A stretch of DNA of 64,000 nt, taken from contig QVRM01001807.1 of the NCBI GenBank assembly GCA_003439945.1, positions 84,501-148,500 of the forward strand. Direction: 5' to 3'. Both the position numbers and the translations under genes were made by a program. Source of the stretch: Dermanyssus gallinae. Taxonomy: Eukaryota > Arthropoda > Arachnida > Mesostigmata > Dermanyssidae. Shown here piece by piece: positions 1 to 11,236 of the stretch. The notes under the pieces were generated by a model that was given only the letters and a program-made list of their open reading frames with translations, did not search any database and was not told the DNA's origin. The stretch's first letter is position 1. Every line of letters starts with the position of its first letter.

Positions 1-91
1 GGCATAGGTCAACTCCCAACCGGTCTACTGCTGCCGCAAGGAGGTCATGTGCGGCCCTGCATCTATTGAGATTAACCTGCAAGACCTTCAT
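1..91 (-). pseudogene. R1-L ORF2 start (APE endonuclease N-terminus), partial
   Basis: The reading frame from the ATG at 91 begins MKVLQVNLNRCRAAHDLL, which is the typical first strand and catalytic Asn region of R1-type exonuclease-endonuclease-phosphatase domains. It continues to the window edge. In R1-K the matching codon 6 is TAG instead of CAG, so this copy is better preserved here. Nothing beyond about 30 residues can be seen. Confidence 0.6.
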
Positions 92-1597
92 TTCTATAGC
101 TTGTCGAGATTTCCTGATCCGTTCTTGCCGCCATAGCTGCATCTGCCGTTGCATTCGTGTGTCTTCTACTTGGTCTCTTCTAACCACGTTCCTCCGTTTC
201 ATGGCTTGCCCTAGTCTTCTCTGTTGCCGGGCACCTGAGATTTTGAGCCGGATGTCTCCGTTAGCCGCCCCCTCGACCTGAACCTGTACTCCAAATTGAT
301 CCGGGCAGACTTTGGTTTGCAGTTCTTTAAGAATGTCAGCGTAGAAGCCACCTTCCGTTCGGACCACCACTATGCTCGTTCTGGCGGTTCTGTGTGTGTC
401 TTTGACGCTTTCTTTCTTTCTCTTTTTTTCTGGCCTTTCTTGAGGCAGAAATCTACTGGAGCGTCGAGTTGTCCTCCCCCAACGTGCCTCTGCGGTCTTT
501 CGGGCTATTACTGTGTCCAGGTCTTCCGGGATGTGGACCACTATCGGGCGTCACTTCTGGCCCGTTTAACTGGCGTCTCGCTCCTGCGGCCCTACGTCTT
601 GTTCAGCCTGCTGTAGATGCGTGGTCATTTGTTGGAAGAGCCTTACGGCGCTTTTGACCTCAAATTCTCCTTCCTTTAGTTTTCCGACCACAAGAGTCCT
701 AGTGATCTCTGGTAATTCCTCTGCGGCGGAATCTCCGTCTTCTAGAGCCATTTCCACACGGGTTCAGAATATTGCTTTGTTTCCAGGTTTGGCGACCTTT
801 ACTCGGGTCACCGCCGGGAATTGCGGCGTTAAGCGGGCAAGAAGCTCTGAGTCTTTGGCCGGCCCTTCGCGCATGACCACCACTTCTCTTTCTGTCAAAA
901 TGCTACCGTGAATACTCTTTGTTGTGCCATAGAGTCGTGTAGGCCAACTCTCTTTGACCAGAGTGACCACCTCCTCCTCAGTCATTGCCTCCTTCATGCG
1001 CCTGTGCAGCTCTACTGCGCGCTGCTTCTTTTTCTCTTTCCTAATCTCCTCGGCGCTGATCTCCGTCTTACATATGTTGCAGAATTGCGGATCTTCAGAT
1101 GCCTTTGTGACTGGGGTCGCCTCTGAAGCATCTGCTGCTTTAGAGCCTCTTCTAGCTTACTTCGCAGCTCTGCCAGTTCGAGAGGGCCATCTTAGTAAAA
1201 TCTCCTGGCCGCTCTGTGTAGCTTCTTTGAAACCCTTTTGATGTCAGTTTGGGGGTTAGTGTGCTTCACGGTGAGTGCTTCCGATTTGGACGCACTTTTT
1301 TGTAGTGCTTCAATCATGGGAGTCCAATCTATAGGTTGTTTCGCTCGCTTTTCTCACTTCCTTGTGGCCCGTTTCTTCGGGCTTCTCTGAAGCGTCCTGG
1401 AGCATTCGTTCAGCCCTAGCTCCTGCCGCTTCTTGATCAATGGGGATCCTTATCGTAGCTACCGAGCCAGTTTCCAGTTTGCCGCCAGTCTCTTCTATCT
1501 GAGCTCCCGTTCGCCTAGCATTCAGGGCTCTTGTTAGGGCCTTTCCTTAGGTACGATTTCCTCCGTCCATACAGGCCGTAATGGAATCTTCGTCCAT
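72..1597 (-). pseudogene. R1-L ORF1 (gag-like protein), degenerate
   Basis: The start ATG at 1597 is chosen because the same ATG opens the homologous ORF1 of R1-K (58605). Two clear blocks remain, at about 764-997 and 566-757, containing EEEVVTLVKESWPTRLYGTT and ELPEITRTLVVGKL. Both are nearly the same as blocks in R1-K. Several frame changes separate the blocks, so no full protein is made. The ORF2 ATG at 91 (starting MKVLQVNLNRC, the usual opening of the R1 endonuclease) lies upstream of a TAA at 72-74 that probably ended ORF1, so the two frames overlapped. No zinc knuckle could be identified. Function is inferred from position as the RNA-binding ORF1 of an R1 element. Confidence 0.65.
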
Positions 1598-1795
1598 GCT
1601 CAGGTTACGCTTCTTCACTCCCTAGTCCTTTGTCCGGGCGTAGGTTGCCTGGTAGACAGCAGCGATGAGTTTTCTCCACCTGTGTCTTACAATAATAATA
1701 TTAATTTATTTTTCGTATATTACATTATGTTTGTGGGACACATATTACAAGAGATTAGCTAAGCCAGTGTGCCTAGCGGGTATGTATTGTGACTA

Positions 1796-4684
1796 TCACG
1801 TGTCCGCCTCGTCTAGGCTAGGCCGAGACCACTTCAGAAGTGTGCCCCAAGCGGAGGCCGCGTTTCCACGTTGTATGTCGAGATCCAGACGTTGTTTAAA
1901 AAAGGACGACGATCTGTTATCACCGGTTGACTGATCTAACAAAGTGCCGACTTTGCGGATCAGCTGTCTGGTCCGAACACCAGGACCACCCATGGTCTCA
2001 AACGCAAGTGGCCAGAATTCGTGGGGATACCCAATTGATGAGTATTTTCTTAGCTTGCTGGTCTCCGCAAGGTGGGCTGCATAACCGGCTTCGGATGCGC
2101 CGCCACCGACCATAGAAGGTGCTAAGGAGTCGGTAACGGTTGCATCCCAAACCAGCATTTTGCCTCGCTCGAATGGTGAAAGTGTCATCCCGTCTGGACG
2201 CCTGCCGTCCTCCACGCAGAGGCCCGGGGGTTCGAGGATGCACGGACGACCGCATGATCTGAGGGCCCTGCTGAAGGTCTCGTTGATAGCGGCATGCCGA
2301 GGGCGTCGGCCTGCGCTGATGATACGCGATAGGCCGTGATGTCCCAGTTTGTCGACGGGGTGACCACATTGACACCGATGGGGGCTAACCAAGTCTGTCC
2401 CCAGTCGTAGGCCTACTGCTATACGAATCGTCTCGTCGTCAAGAAGGGTGCCTATGGGTGCACTAGGAAGTGCGTGTAACCAGGCGCCTGAATCCTTGGC
2501 GGAAACGGCGTTAAGACGAGCTCTGGTCGTGTCGTCGGCAGCTTCATTAAAGAGCCGTCGCTGTACTTCAGCGTGCAAAGGGGCACTCCAGTCATGTTGA
2601 GCTAGTATGTTGTCAGGCCTACCACCGCACCGGGCCTCAAGGTTCTCCTGAAGCCGGGCTGAGCGGCTTCTAAACTGGCCAACTCCTGCTGTATCTAAAA
2701 GGGGGGTTGCCCTGTTTTCTGCGCTTAGCATGGAGGAGACTATGGCAGGGCCGGCCAAGGTTTGTAAGTTCGGAACCCCGAGGCCTCCTTGAGAGACGGG
2801 CAGTAATGCCTGTTGCCGTGCGCTAGGTTGTAAAGATGTGTTGAGCAGAGCCTCGAGGGTAGACAGTGTCAACTCGTTGAGCGCTTGCAAGTCGTCGACC
2901 CGATTGGATAGGTCAGCTCCTCGAAGAAGGTGGATGAGTCTCAAGGAAGAGAAAGAAGACCTGAGTAAGAAGAGTCCCCGATGGGCTCCTAGAAGAGGAA
3001 GGCGAGCGGCGGCATTTTCCAGCTTTAATCTCCAGCGCTCGATTGCTGCTGTAAGCCCTTCGGGATAAAGTGGTACACCGAGTAGCTCCAGATCGTCCTT
3101 GGCAGTCACCTTGCAGCCGGGTAGGAGGTCTCGAAGTAACTGTATATCTGAAGAAGTCTCACCGGTAGAGCCCAGGGTGCATACTTCACATTTGGCAGGG
3201 TGTAACTCCAGCCCAGATATTACACCAAAGTTAAGGACCTGTCGAATGTCCTCCGCTACTGTATGAACGTTTCCTCCTAGTAGGCCATCGTCAAGGTACC
3301 AGCTGGTTCAGCGGGCTTTTGAAGGAATCTACCAGATCCTTAATACCCAGACAAAACAGAGCTGGTGCTAAGGGGTCTCCCTGCTGCAGTCCGGTGGCGG
3401 ACGAAATAGCATGCTCAGGCAGGACCAGATGGGAAGGATGCCGATAAGCTAGCCCGACGTGGTGCAATAGATGAGGGGCGTGGGATGCAACGACCTTCAT
3501 CAGATGATTGCGTCTCATACTGTTAAAAGCGTTTCTAAAATCGAGCTTCACAAGAACCCCTGAGCGTTCGCGAGAATCGAGAAAAGCACGAGTTGCATGA
3601 ATGGCTACCTCGGTCCCGCCCGGCGTCGCAAATCCCAACTGATGTGCACCAGTTGCGTCAGAAATAACGGCCTTGTTGTGGTTACATCCGATTTTTGCGG
3701 CGAGCCTGCGTAGCGTAGACGAACAAGCAATCGGACGTACCGATCCGTCCTTTTTCTTCAGGGCAAATAGTCTTGCGCCGAATATCAACGGTTGAAGGCA
3801 AGAAGGGGGGTTGCCCCAAAGAAGAATGTCTACAGCCTTTGCCAATGTGGAGAGCAGGCTAGCGGCGACGTCGTTGAGGGACGTCAAAGAAGGTCCATTA
3901 ATAGCCGCGGTCTCATAAAGTCTAGCCCTGCGGCGGAGCTCTTAGAGAAGCTCTTGATAGCCACCTGAATATCTTTCTTTGATGTGACGTAGGGCATAGG
4001 GGTTCTGGTCAGTGTTGGCCACTCTAGGTCCTCGGGAGCTAATGGGTGTTGCTCTCGCAAAGCCTCTATACGGTCAATGCCGGGCGTTATCGTATCTGTG
4101 GAAGCGATAAGTCTGGCGGCGCCAGAAACATCTCCTTCGGAGAGTTTAATAATGGACTGCCGCACCGTATCATTCCTGAATGGTTTAGGAGTCGAAACGT
4201 GGGCATGAGAGGTGGCAATCACGTCTGACAGACGCATACCTTGGGAGAAATCGCGGAGATTGTTGCGTATTATGACTGAGAGGGATGAAGCGTCGTTGCG
4301 GGCGCGGGGAAGACGAAGGACCACGGGTGCAAAGGAGAAAAGACCATACCATGCTTCGACGTCGTTATCAGATGAGACTGCTGAGAGTACACGGGTAAGA
4401 GCTTCGGCCACTTGTCTCCTTACTGACTTTGGTACGATTCTAATCAACCTGGTTTGTCCCATAACAGCTTGAATATCCTCCAAAATTTGCGCCGGTTGCA
4501 AACGGGGGGTGTCAGAGGTTGTCGGTATTGAAGAGGAAGCGACAGTGGCGGTCGGGTGTTTAGCTGATATATGTCTTGTTAGTCCACGTCGTGTGTACCG
4601 ACCGTCGCATAGTGGACATTTAGTAGTAGATGAAGTAGCGCGTGATGCTTCTGCGCCGTGAGCTGTGCGGTCATTATCATTCAT
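1796..4684 (-). pseudogene. RLE-A ORF2: C2H2 finger, reverse transcriptase, restriction-like endonuclease
   Basis: About 960 codons. The N-terminus has a DNA-binding finger, CPLC-x11-H-x4-H, as in R2-type proteins. The reverse transcriptase carries KLDFRNAFNSMRR (motif A), LQQGDPLAPALF (motif B) and WYLDDG (motif C, the catalytic Asp pair) near 3285-3301. The C-terminal half has a Cys-His cluster (CQCG...GHHGLS) and the RPDGMT...WDATV signature of the PD-(D/E)XK endonuclease that nicks the target DNA. Two one-base frame changes break it, one near 3890 and one just before WYLDDG near 3300. From 3301 to 1796 a single frame is open. It is a recent pseudogene, otherwise complete. Confidence 0.85.
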
Positions 4685-5718
4685 GGTTGTACAATTCGTC
4701 GCAGATTGTCCACTAACGGTAGCAGCTGCAACAGCGGCTCCAAAAGCTCTAATAAGGCCTTAAATTTGGCCGATATCTCTGGGCTTAATCCTGCAAGAAT
4801 TTGAGACAGTCCGAAGGATGTGCTTTTGGAGCTGGGCACAGCCGGAGTCGCTTTACGTGTGCGCTTGACGGGTGTTTTGATTCGACGTTGTCTTAAAACG
4901 GGCGACCTGCGGCGGGACCTCCCTGTCGATCTTCCGCCTTTTCTGGTGGGGATTGATATGGGAGCTGGTAGTAGCAGCTGCGGTGTAGGGTCGTTGTGCG
5001 ACTGAGATATTCCGCGGACGACGCTAGCGTAAGAAGGTTGTTTTGGAACCTGAGATGTGCTGTCTACATACAGGGCTGATGTGGGAGAAATGTCGCTGAT
5101 CTCGGCCGCCGGGTGCAGCACCTTCACCTGTTGCAGTGTGCGGGCTTCCAGTATAATTCGGTTTCTTTCCCGAAGGTAGGCCAAGCGAGGGCAGGCAGAT
5201 GAACCCGCCGCGTGAGCACCACGACAGTTCACACATCTTGCTGAATTGGTGCAGCTTGCGGCTAGGTGTCCGGAGGTGCCGCACTTCTTGCATACTTGGG
5301 GCATTGTACACCTGTCGGCGAAGTGTCCTGGCCTCAGGCACTTGTGACATAATTTGGGTTGGTCGGGCTCGAGAACTACTTGGTGGGTTTGGTATCCAAG
5401 AAATACGGATGGCGGAGGTTGGCGCGTAAATGAAAGAATCACTTTACTGAGCATAACTCTCGCTCCATTTCGCATGTGAGACAATCTTTTCACGTGATTG
5501 ACTCCGAGTGATGACAGCTCGCGTTGTATCTTCTCCTCGGTGATTGGCACTGGAACTCCGTGTATCCTGGCTTTAAATATCGATAGAGATGGGCTGTGTG
5601 CGACCACCGGTAGGTTCCCTAGGGTTGAAATCGAAAGCACCCGGCAAGCGTCTTCAATTCGCGAAAGCCACACAATAATGTACTTCCGGTCGCCGGATAT
5701 TCTGCATCCGGGAGCCAC
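4681..5718 (-). pseudogene. RLE-A ORF1, gag-like CCHC protein, 5' truncated
   Basis: The open frame encodes about 345 residues without an obvious ATG at its upstream end, because the element is cut off at 5743. RLE-E (44911-45470) shows extra N-terminal sequence. Three zinc knuckles lie roughly at residues 120-180: CHKCLRPGHFADRC and CKKCGTSGHLAASC (both C-x2-C-x4-H-x4-C), then a C-x2-C-x3-H-x6-C variant. They are followed by a basic Arg-rich stretch and a C-terminal hydrophobic helix rich in Leu. This is the architecture of a nucleic-acid-binding gag that coats the element RNA. Its TGA stop overlaps the ORF2 start as ATGA (4681-4684), consistent with coupled translation. Confidence 0.8.
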
Positions 5719-5743
5719 GTCGTATATGTGTTTATACGTTATA

Positions 5744-6320
5744 TGTGTCTTACATATACCTATATCGGTACTGAGGCACTATCACGCATACATATACACA
5801 TATAAATATACACTGTCCGGTGCAATAATACTACCGCATTTAGTATACTGCGTATATAGAATGTGTGATACAATATTGCGATATATACTGCGCCATATAT
5901 AATACACAATATCTATACGCTAAGTCTATATATACAGAGTGTGGTAAAGTAATTTGGTTTTTTGCTATCTATCTGTAATCACGCCAGACACTTTTTATAT
6001 AATGCATTGTTACACTGCGTTAGCTGAGCTGCCGTTACATTCAAATTTGAATGATCGGCGGACCGCTCGGAGCCTTCCGACGGCTGCGCGGGTGGTTTCG
6101 TTTTACTTCACCCTTCCGAAAAGGACTTGTTTGAACTTCACAGCAGCCTGGCTCCTTACCCCTTCCTCGCACAGTCACGCACAATACACCAAAATGGTCA
6201 CTGATCATTATGGTATGTCACTCTCTAGGTTTACCTGCCTGTATACACACGAGCAAGCATAACCTCTCAAAGCTCCACAGATACACGTCCGCACTCTTTG
6301 GCGACAAACCAGCTTCTGGA
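5744..6320 (-). mobile_element. R1-L 5' UTR, separated by RLE-A insertion
   Basis: This non-coding block aligns along its length with 57930-58525 in reverse orientation. Shared landmarks include the AT-rich part (about 5745-5990), a GCGGGTGGTTTCG block and CGTCCGCACTCTTTGGCG near 6300. In R1-K the same block runs directly into ORF1, so it is read as the roughly 0.6 kb 5' UTR of this R1 family. A diverged third copy of its outer half lies at 40690-41033. Such leaders normally hold the internal promoter, which is inference here. Confidence 0.65.
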
Positions 6321-6859
6321 ACTAGCTGTATTGCAATGCCTTTATCACAGTTAAAATCGTTTATCGATTAAAATATGTTTTTTATTGAAATTGTTTTTTT
6401 TTTTAAAAACGTGTACATCCGCTCTAAATACGTTTACATCGGCAGTAGTACGGGACCCGGAACGGGAAGTGCTTGATATCGTAATCAGGCCGCAATGCTT
6501 CCTTAATGTAGATTATATCGTAAAAGATCGCTTAGGCATGAATATTTGCGTAGTTCGTTTGCCCTGCTTAACTTGATTGACTGCGATGCAGAGGCAAATG
6601 CACCAGGATTTAAGATGGAGGTTTGAGAGCATCTGTGCCCGGCGCTGCGCGTGCTTGATGGTCCGTGACTGAGACTTCCGATTCAAAAAGAGCTACACGC
6701 CATAGCCCTAGTCTCGCTGTAAAAACTGCCTAAAAAAATTCAATTCAATCCAAAGGCACCTTTATCTTGTCAAAGAAGGGCATTACAAACCGCTATTTTT
6801 TTTTTTTTTTATAACTTGAGGTTGAAGGTAAATCTTGCATAAGACACCGGGCGATACGT
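6321..6859. other. No gene recognised
   Basis: AT-rich sequence with a T run near 6393-6403 and another at 6796-6809. I see no open frame with recognisable similarity, no terminal repeats and no RNA gene. It may be eroded transposon or intergenic DNA. Confidence 0.5.
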
Positions 6860-7321
6860 TGGGTATTCGCCGCGGTAGTGTCAGATTCTTACTGACTAAA
6901 CCCCCAACCGGTAAGTATCTTGGGGATGCAATTCCGTACTAAAGTTGAATATTACTTCGAATAGCGCCCTTGCAGGGACCAGCAGTCGGCGCTTATCGCC
7001 AACCTTGTCTTATCCCGCGGTTAGTCCTCAGGTTTGCTGGGCCGCCGTGGCGGCCAGCAGGGCTATCCTTGCCCGCTCCAGGTGGTCCTTGCGTTTCAGC
7101 AGCTCTTCCGCAAGCTGGGCTCCTTTGTGCCAGTGCTCCTCCGACGCGCAGATATACCTGACGAAGCCTCTCATTTCGTGTGCGCCGAGCTCTCGGGCTA
7201 GTTGATCCATCCGCTCCGCTCGGACGTCCTGCAGCGCACTGCATAGTAGCAAGGTGTGCAGTGGGGAGTCCACGTCGCAGGCGGAGCACAGTGTACAGTA
7301 CAAACCGTTACCTATATACAT
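6860..7321 (-). pseudogene. R1-type ORF2 C-terminus and 3' UTR fragment
   Basis: The frame at 7028-7321 encodes CTLCSACDVDSPLHTLLLC, the Cys-Cys-His-Cys cluster that ends R1/I/Jockey-group ORF2 proteins. It is followed by helices (EEHWHKGAQLAEELLKRK) that match the ends of R1-Z (HIGAAVAREVLVRKGNLKRL) and R1-W. After the stop the 3' UTR contains a small hairpin at 6880-6896. The rest of the element is missing, so this is a 5'-truncated, dead insertion. It belongs to a different subfamily from R1-X and R1-Z because the 3' UTR is unlike theirs. Confidence 0.7.
6880..6896 (-). other. Short hairpin in retrotransposon 3' UTR
   Basis: GTCAG and CTGAC form a 5-bp stem around a 7-nt loop (GTCAGATTCTTACTGAC). 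3'-UTR structures can be recognised by the element's own reverse transcriptase; that role is inferred here. Confidence 0.4.
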
Positions 7322-7559
7322 ACAATAGTCAGTTTACTTGTGTGCCGACATTTGCGCTGTTAGCGTTTCAAGTTCTCAGTGCCTTCGCCATCCGCCACAA
7401 GGCATGTTATTTACACGATCTGACTTGTCAATTTGTTTTGACGATTGGTACTACCGTTTCTGAGATTGTCTAATCGAATGCAAAATTAGTTTGATATATT
7501 TAATGAGTTTATAATACGATTGTACATGCGATAATCCATTCTGGACGTCCCGAATAGGG

Positions 7560-9000
7560 CTCATGACAATTGAATTTCGAGCAATGTTACATCTTAATGA
7601 GACGCGATGAAGGAATCTCCTCTGTAAACTTTCTATTGCTTCAATATGTTTGTCTAAATAAGGCCGCCAAACTTCACAGCAATAGATAAACTTATGTAGA
7701 ACTAAACTATTTTAAAGCCTCATGTAAAAATTGTTTTAATTAATTATAAAACAACGAAAGTCGACGAGCAGCAGCGTCGTGAATCATTATATATTCTTCT
7801 AAATCATAATAAATTTACTTAGAAATAAAAAAAACAACAACGAATTGTGATTTTTTATATTAGATTCGCTGATCGAATGACTTGTGTGATAAGAGTGCTG
7901 AAATCCAGTTCCGAGGTTCCTAATGCACATTAAAATAGGGATAGCCTCCCCATGTAGCATGTAGTCATAGGCTTATTTTAAACACAATATAGCACATTTC
8001 GGCACTAATATAGCAGTTCATTATCCACACATCATTTAGAAACCGCCTCAATCGTACTCTGTAGTACTTGCATTTCGCTAGCGGTGTTGGAAGGATCGTC
8101 TAGTTTTAAATCTTCAGAATAAACCTTATAAGTTATAGATTTAGAATTAACTTTTTAAGATCTTAATTGAATATGCAAGCTAAAAGTGGCTCGAGGCTTG
8201 TTCCCTGGGGAACTCCAGAGGGGCACGTACCCGACTCACTAAAGCTATTGATTACGTGAACGTAGAACTCTCTACGAGTAAGATAACTAGCAATCCATAA
8301 TGTAGAGCGAGTATCGACATTCAAGTACCTAAGCTTTTGAACAAGTTTCATATGGTTTACTCTATCAAATGTCTTCGAGAAATCAAAATATATAAAATCA
8401 AAGGCCAGCCTATTGTTTATCATAACAGCCCAATCTTGAGTCATTTTGACAAGTTGAGTTGCCGTGGATTTGCCTGGATAGTAAAACCACGTTGGTTCGC
8501 ATCCAACAAGCATTTGGATTGAAGAAAATAAAAAATATGGTCTACTAGCAGTTTTTCAAAAATGATACATGCGATTGATGATTAAGCTAAAGGTCAGTGA
8601 TGATCTACAGTTGACTTTAGACTCTTTTTATGTACAGGAGTTACAACTGATTGCCGAACATTTTTGTACAATGCCATCCTCATAGGACCTACTGAATACA
8701 AAAAGGGGTTCAGTTACGGAGTAAAGCTGCATTTGGTGGTTGTTTGATTTTAGTAAAAATATTATATTCTGATATTTCCAAGTGTGGACAGCTACCTCTC
8801 GAGACCACGTCGTTAGAAACACCTTCGTTAACTGAACCCCCTTGGGCAACATAAACCGACGAGAAGAAGTCCTTAAATGCATTTGCTTTAGAAGCGTCGT
8901 CTACGAGGTCTGTCAGATCTATGTTTAAAGCCGTAATGTTTTCTGTTCTCTTTACTCTTTTTTGTTGCGTATATAAAAAACGACTTTGTGTTTTTTAAAT
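7560..9000 (-). pseudogene. CR1/Jockey-like ORF2 remnant (reverse transcriptase)
   Basis: Old minus-strand fragment in at least three frames. At 8163-8513 the reverse transcriptase core reads FDFIYFDFSKTFDRVNH (motif A), then SGVPQGTSLEPLLACIFN (motif B); the YADD segment is not intact. Upstream (about 8620-8900) a linker with NAFKDFFSSVYVAQ is visible. Downstream, near 7590-7690, the thumb region reads CEVWRPYLDKHIEAIESLQR, which is typical of CR1, Jockey and related clades. No endonuclease part remains. It is the most eroded element in the window and probably the oldest. Which of these clades it belongs to is unclear. Confidence 0.7.
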
Positions 9001-9500
9001 CAAGACTAGTTTATTCCATTATACGAAGTCTTCTAGTTGCCCTCCTCAAACAGCTGGCTGACGCTAAAAATCGGACTCTCGTAAATATTATTCGTAACTG
9101 TTTATATAGTAGTATAAGTTGTCAGCTGTTCACGACTGCTGTGTTGACGTGTTTTGATGCGCTCCGCAAGGCTGTGGTTTTATTGGTGGTTCTGTAGCGT
9201 TCACAAAGCGAAATTGTACCGTGACGGACAGAGTGCAGTTTCTAGAACTTCCTGGATATATTCTACAATTTCTTACTGCCTGGGAAAACACAATTTTCCA
9301 ACTTCCATAAGCGGACGTTCCACGCTCCAGAGCGACTCATCGATTACATTTAAACAGAGTAGCAGCATCTAAGCACAACAGTGAAACCCGTGACGTGGCT
9401 GGTGATTATGGTGAACGTTCAAGAGTGTGAATAACTTTACTCCGTAAATAATTTTGACTACCACATAGGAACATTTTTAAATATAGTCCAGGTAAAGGCC
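9001..9500. other. No gene recognised
   Basis: No coding similarity or repeat structure recognised. Short open frames here (for example 8988-9197 and 9154-9372) lack conserved motifs and sit between transposon remains. Confidence 0.5.
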
Positions 9501-9539
9501 GGCCAGTCGCTAAAGTGCCCGTCTAAACGCCGCGGCTAC

Positions 9540-9640
9540 AGTGGGTCAGCGGTTGAGTGGCGAACTACTGTGTGCAAGTCTTGGTTTTGAATCCCCCATA
9601 TTGTTTTTTTTTAGTATTATTATTATTGATTTATTTTTAT
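9540..9640 (+). repeat. tRNA-like unit, possible SINE head
   Basis: An A-box-like GGTCAGCGGTTGAGTGG (9544-9560) and a B-box-like GGTTTTGAATCCC (9583-9595) are spaced as in RNA polymerase III promoters. A T-rich run with ATT repeats (to about 9640) follows. It does not fold as a clean tRNA, so a tRNA-derived SINE or tRNA relic is more likely. Confidence 0.35.
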
Positions 9641-9872
9641 TTGCGGCCGCTAACACCGTAACGGGCGCAAGATGCCGGTCGAACACTCTCCGCCGCTAAA
9701 ATTGCGCGAGACTGGACTACCGGTTCAGTCGGCAACAACACCAGCCGACACACGTGGGGCGGGTGACCGTACAGTTTGTGCGGGAGGAGAAAAACGCGCA
9801 GCGTCGAGCCCAATTTAAGGCGCGCGGGTGAAAGACGTGTGAGTATCGCAAGATGATCCGCCTGGTACAAGC

Positions 9873-11004
9873 GTGGATGCGAAAACTGAGGTTAGAGATG
9901 AACCTCAGATCCACGAGGAGCAGCCTGACGACGCAGGATTCATCACAGTGGTTCGCGGTAGGCCGCAGGCGCCGAATATTGTAGTAGCAAGGCGGGAAGC
10001 AGTAATATTCTCTGCTGACGAGGACAAGCTGCGGAATAATTTCAATGAAGTCTGCGACTGTATTGCCAGCCATGTCAAGGGGAGTATTGAAGAGCCCCGT
10101 TTTACAAGGACTGGAGAGCTTGTCATTGTAGCGAAGGCCGAAGAAGATAGAGGCACCCTGCTTTCGTTACAAAAGCTGGCTGGTGTTAAGGTACCTGCCG
10201 GGATAAGTGGAGCGCGCTCGTCTGTGAAGGGTGAAATATCTGGTGTACACCCTTATATCTCAGAAGCAACCATACAAGCTGCACTCAAGTCGTCGGAAGT
10301 GACCGAGGTGGCTCGAGTTAAAACAAAAAACCCGAAGAATAACGTCCTGTCCACGACAGAACATGTGATCTTAACTTTTACGGGCAACCATTTCCCGTCG
10401 GAAGTCCGCTTGCTAAAGTCTAAAGCAGTATGGAGTTGTGTTGTACCGAGATCCAATGCAGTGCTTCAAGTTCTACAGTATGGATCACTTTGCCGCTGTT
10501 TGTAAGGTTCTGAAGCCAAAGTGTAGGAGGTGTGGCTTCCTGGAACATCTTAGAAAGGAGTGCAAAGCTCGGGCCAGGTGTTGCCTATGTAATGGCGAAC
10601 TCGAGGCTACATGGGGTTCTTGTCTTGCTAGATTGAGTCGTATAGAGATGTTAAAGCGAGTCTCGCGTAACAATATCGAGAAACAGCCGAACGCTGCAGC
10701 CGTGCCGCTTTGCGCCCCCGTCGAATACGTTCAAGCCTCCGAAAACTTCACATAACGCAGTTGGTCGTCTGTTGTAAAGAACGGCATTCAAGTGAGTGAC
10801 ACCAGCGCCATAAACCGAGAAGTCGACCCCGGAGCAAGGTCTACGAGGAAGGTGGTACCCTCAGCCGACATGGCTGCTGATCTAGTACAGGGGCTACTGG
10901 ACAGAATCGTTCCTTGCATAATAGAAGCAATTCAAACAGCAGTCACCAGCGTTATTGAAAAGCTGCTTCCCTCCTTGCTCCCCAGAGTCTCCGTAGAAGA
11001 GTGA
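9873..11004 (+). pseudogene. Element S ORF1, gag-like CCHC protein
   Basis: Starts MDAKTEVRDEPQIHEEQPDD. The first about 200 residues look like a globular domain with an RNA-binding region (STTEHVILTFTGN...LLKSKAVW). Cys-rich knuckles follow at 10438-10620 (CFKFYSMDHFAAVC, CRRCGFLEHLRKEC, CCLCNGELEATWGSC). A C-terminal amphipathic helix (LVQGLLDRIVPCIIEAIQTA) comes next, probably for multimerisation. The frame changes near 10490, and a TAA interrupts near 10755. The His and Cys spacing of knuckles 1 and 2 is C-x2-C-x4-H-x4-C or close to it. Not functional as it stands. Confidence 0.7.
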
Positions 11005-11236
11005 CAAGCCGACTAAAATTATCGTCAGCACTCCCTTTGAAGTCTCAATACAAGAATCCTTAGAAACATCTCTGCGAGAAACACTTCGCGCGTCGTCGTA
11101 TAGGCTTAGTGCAGAGTTAACCAAGAGCGATAAGCCTTGAGACGGATCGTGACTGCTTTACACAACAATTACTGACGTCCTAGCATCAAAGAAACCTTAA
11201 TCTAGTCAAAACAAAAGGTCGCCAATTTGATCCTTT

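Larger units (their letters stand above)
1..1691 (-). mobile_element. R1-clade non-LTR retrotransposon R1-L (3' part in window)
   Basis: Minus-strand copy carrying the coding part of ORF1 and the first codons of ORF2; the rest lies beyond the left edge. It matches R1-K (57930-60745, + strand) throughout, so the two copies lie inverted at opposite ends of the window. Its 5' UTR continues at 5744-6320, because RLE-A is inserted between (11-nt duplication TGTGTCTTACA at 1681-1691 and 5744-5754). R1 elements move by target-primed reverse transcription and use an APE-like endonuclease encoded at the start of ORF2. The clade call rests on the C-terminal region of sister copy R1-K. Confidence 0.8.
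1692..5743 (-). mobile_element. RLE-A: two-ORF R2-like non-LTR retrotransposon, nested in R1-L
   Basis: The 5'-truncated insertion is flanked by an 11-nt direct repeat (TGTGTCTTACA, 1681-1691 and 5744-5754). It encodes the 3' portion of ORF1 (CCHC knuckles) and all of ORF2 (C2H2 finger, reverse transcriptase, restriction-like endonuclease). The 3' UTR after the stop at 1796 is about 100 nt, with an AATAAA-like sequence and a short ATT-repeat tail before the duplicated site. Members B, C, D and E of the same group occur at 14000-17160, 34770-37580, 37745-40560 and 41036-45535. The endonuclease type places it in the R2-like superfamily; the exact clade is not certain. Confidence 0.85.

Noticed and set aside
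954..1241. Open frames on the + strand opposite R1-L
   Set aside because: They are shadows of the minus-strand ORF1; no conserved motif and no counterpart on the antisense of R1-K.
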